NCBI GenBank assembly: GCA_903901905.1
Contig: CAIUSQ010000253.1
Location: forward strand, 1-6,221
DNA length: 6,221 nt
Reading direction: 5' to 3'
Source: an uncultured Actinomycetes bacterium
Lineage (GTDB): Bacteria; Actinomycetota; Actinomycetes; Nanopelagicales; Nanopelagicaceae
Part shown: positions 5,301 to 6,221 of the stretch, in pieces
Layout of the letters: every line of letters starts with the position of its first letter
Position numbering within the stretch: the first letter of the stretch is position 1
The notes under the pieces: generated by a model
The model's input: only the letters and a program-made list of their open reading frames with translations
What the model was told of the DNA's origin: nothing
Database searches by the model: none
Program-made: the position numbers and the translations under genes

Positions 5301-6116
5301 TACGCTGCAATGGGCTTTGAATACGGTTATAGCCTTGAGCGTCCTGAAGCACTTGTTCTTTGGGAAGGACAGTTTGGAGATTTTGCTAATGGTGCTCAAA
5401 CTATTATTGACGAGTTTATTTCTTCAGCATTACAAAAATGGGGAGAGCGTTCTTCGTTAGTTCTACTTTTGCCTCACGGCTATGAGGGTCAAGGACCTGA
5501 TCATTCATCTGCACGAATCGAAAGATATTTACAGCTTTGTGCCGAACAAAATATGACTGTTGCCCAGCCAGCTAGTCCAGCAAATTATTTCCACTTGCTT
5601 CGTTGGCATGCAAAAAACCCAACTCGTCGTCCACTTATTGTCTTTACCCCTAAATCAATGCTTCGACTCAAGGCTGCAGCATCAGCCCTTAGCGATTTCA
5701 CCAGCGGGTATTTCCAACCTGTAATTGGTGATGCAACTGTAAATAATGCATCACGAGTAATTTTTTGTTCAGGAAAGATTTATCATGATCTTGTTGCTGA
5801 GCGCACAAAAATGGGAGAGAACTCAACTGCAATTGTTCGAGTTGAACTTCTTTACCCACTTCCAATTGATGAGATGGTTGCAGAGGCAAATAAGCATCCA
5901 AATGCGAATCTGCTCTGGGTACAAGATGAACCTGCAAACCAAGGGCCATGGTCGCACATCGCACTTCGAACTTCAGATGCACATGGTGGTCACGGATTCG
6001 GAGCACGCACTCTTCGTCGTATTTCTCGTCGTGCAACTGCATCCCCAGCAACTGGAAGCCATCATTTGCATGAGGATGAGCAAAAAGCTTTACTACTTGA
6101 AGCGTTTACGCGTTAA
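2373..6116 (+). CDS. kgd: Multifunctional 2-oxoglutarate decarboxylase / E1o with fused acyltransferase domain (Kgd/OdhA type)
   Basis: This 1247-residue cytoplasmic enzyme decarboxylates 2-oxoglutarate with thiamine diphosphate (ThDP). In Actinobacteria it works in a mixed complex with E2 and lipoamide dehydrogenase to make succinyl-CoA in the TCA cycle. Domain order: short N-terminal helix segment (about 1-37, NDWLVDEMYEHYLADP); Pro/Gln/Thr-rich linker (38-139); E2-like succinyltransferase domain (140-375) with DHRIIQGAQSGDFL around H351; E1 part from FYDEIF (376) to the end. E1 marks are MPHRGRLN (575-582), the ThDP/metal motif from GDA (676) to NN (709-710), RRRGHNEGDEP, the pyrimidine-domain glutamate E976 in LSEYA, and GYEGQGPDHSSARIERYLQ. 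There is no lipoyl domain, as expected for this fusion. Length is close to mycobacterial Kgd (about 1230), the linker somewhat longer. The frame is intact, with no lost catalytic motif. Control by GarA/OdhI-type FHA proteins is known in relatives; that partner is not in this window. Confidence 0.97.
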   Translation: MSAQDFGANDWLVDEMYEHYLADPTSVDPAWIEYFKANKPGSPIGSNGGSTATVNPGAVKNSPPTPPIPKSVQQATRQQVTQPIAQPVSQAPVSQVAQPVTPTQSTQPVVREKAITPATPADPIVKPVPVLITPSASTLEPLRGVSARVVQSMEGSLSVPTATSVRAVPAKLMIDNRIVLNNHLARGRGGKVSFTHIVAYAMIKAVRAMPEMNAFFGEIDGKPAIGKPEHMNLGIAIDLAKPDGSRQLLVPSVKGCEDLDFGQFWSAYEAIIKKARAGALTVEDFAGTTMSITNPGTIGTVHSVPRLVQGQGLILGVGAMDYPAEFQGASEETLVNMAVSKVITLTSTYDHRIIQGAQSGDFLRRMHEYLLGAEGFYDEIFAALRIPYEPIRWSSDFAFTRDEEINKTARVQQLIQAYRTFGHLMADVDPLVYMQRSHPDLDVVTHGLTLWDLDREFATGGFGGKKFMTLRKILGILRDAYCRSVGVEYMYIQVPQERQWIQERVEVGYAKLPREEQLRVLRKLNSAEAFESFLHTKFVGQKRFSLEGGESVIPLLDSVISAAAEKGLDEVCIGMPHRGRLNVLANVAGKSAGQIFQEFQGHYAENEIHGSGDVKYHLGTSGVFTAESGAQTKVYLAANPSHLEAVNPVLEGIVRAKQDRLNIKNAFSILPILLHGDASFAGQGVNAEVLQMSGLGGYRTGGTVHIVVNNQVGFTTGPQASRTSEYSTDFAKIIQAPVFHVNGDDPEACVQVARLAFEYRQEFNKDVVIDMICYRRRGHNEGDEPSFTQPLMYKLVDAKRSTRTLYTEALVGRGDITPEEAEEIARDYQTQLESVFASLTNTDFNSDANFKAPVPPAPTAIATAISESSAREIAATQSAIPEGFHVHPKLTPQLAKRVESLNDATIDWSTGEMLAFGSLLKEGHPIRLAGQDSRRGTFSNRHAVIIDKENGNEWTPLRSLINDENQFFVIDSLLSEYAAMGFEYGYSLERPEALVLWEGQFGDFANGAQTIIDEFISSALQKWGERSSLVLLLPHGYEGQGPDHSSARIERYLQLCAEQNMTVAQPASPANYFHLLRWHAKNPTRRPLIVFTPKSMLRLKAAASALSDFTSGYFQPVIGDATVNNASRVIFCSGKIYHDLVAERTKMGENSTAIVRVELLYPLPIDEMVAEANKHPNANLLWVQDEPANQGPWSHIALRTSDAHGGHGFGARTLRRISRRATASPATGSHHLHEDEQKALLLEAFTR

Positions 6117-6143
6117 GTTATTTCTTTATTGTAAAAATAACTT
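6115..6143. terminator. Possible weak hairpin between convergent kgd and signal peptidase gene
   Basis: AAGTTATTT (6115-6123) and AAATAACTT (6135-6143) form a perfect 9-base inverted repeat with an 11-base loop. It starts in the kgd stop codon and reaches into the last codons of the minus-strand gene. The stem is almost all A/T and no T-tract follows on either strand, so it is a poor intrinsic terminator. It is listed because nothing better is present where two transcripts meet. Confidence 0.22.
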
Positions 6144-6221
6144 GTCCAACTAATTCATCACTGTAAATCCAGCCCCACTGGCGAGAATCGGTACTGCTTT
6201 CGTTATCGCCTTCAACCCAAA
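6118..6221 (-). CDS. S26-family (type I) signal peptidase, C-terminal fragment (5' end outside window)
   Basis: The minus strand encodes 33 complete residues and a TAA stop. They begin WVEGDNESSTDSRQWG and end DELVGQVIFTIKK. The GDN...DSR...WG pattern is conserved box E of type I signal peptidases, and the LVGQV ending matches the usual ivGkv strand. These membrane-anchored Ser/Lys proteases remove signal peptides from exported proteins; the catalytic Ser and Lys would lie upstream, outside the window. Only four residues separate GDN from DSR, where E. coli LepB has five. The Trp-Val-Glu-Gly-Asp-Asn wording also occurs in smaller S26 proteases, including those maturing nickel superoxide dismutase, so I do not assign lepB. 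The stop codon lies one base past the kgd stop on the opposite strand. Confidence 0.8.
   Translation of the reverse strand, partial: WVEGDNESSTDSRQWGWIYSDELVGQVIFTIKK

Noticed and set aside
5698..6153. Long ORFs in other frames over the kgd 3' end (minus 5698-6051, plus 5785-6153)
   Set aside because: They lack ribosome binding sites and recognisable domains and lie wholly over conserved E1 coding sequence or its edge; they are frame shadows.

Overview
The window comes from an actinobacterium with unusually low GC for that phylum. Two genes support the phylum: a WhiB-family iron-sulfur regulator, and the fused acyltransferase/E1 2-oxoglutarate decarboxylase (Kgd type). The A/T-rich codon use, short intergenic gaps and compact genes resemble planktonic freshwater Actinobacteria (acI / Nanopelagicales). 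That placement is an inference from memory; no marker gene here proves it.

Layout, left to right. Positions 1-240 hold the 3' end of a UvrD/PcrA-type helicase, most like actinobacterial UvrD2. Positions 241-689 are not an empty spacer. They contain a plausible sigma-70-type promoter with an A/T block just upstream of its -35, a 5' hairpin at the expected transcript start, a 51-codon small ORF (349-504) with its own ribosome binding site, and a strong intrinsic terminator (526-570). Next comes whiB (690-1088), whose protein matches WhiB7/WblC best. A 125-residue four-helix membrane protein of unknown function follows after 14 bases (1103-1480). On the minus strand, 1510-2229 encodes a short-chain dehydrogenase/reductase. 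Divergent from it, 2373-6116 encodes the 1247-residue Kgd. At the right edge, on the minus strand, 33 codons of the C-terminus of an S26-family signal peptidase end one base from the kgd stop.

The most interesting part is 241-1088. The order uvrD2, long leader with small ORF, terminator, whiB7 matches what is known for mycobacterial whiB7 and Streptomyces wblC. There, a translated upstream ORF controls a conditional terminator, so that ribosome-targeting antibiotics switch the regulator on. I find a pairing (472-489 with 523-540) that would exclude the terminator. Its 5' half lies in the last codons of the small ORF, where a translating ribosome would mask it. Slow or stalled translation earlier in the ORF would therefore favour read-through into whiB7. 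The parts are visible in the sequence; the mechanism is inferred.

The other genes are housekeeping in character: Kgd acts at the 2-oxoglutarate node of the TCA cycle, UvrD2 in DNA repair, the S26 peptidase in protein export. No tRNA, rRNA, CRISPR array, insertion sequence or phage gene was seen.
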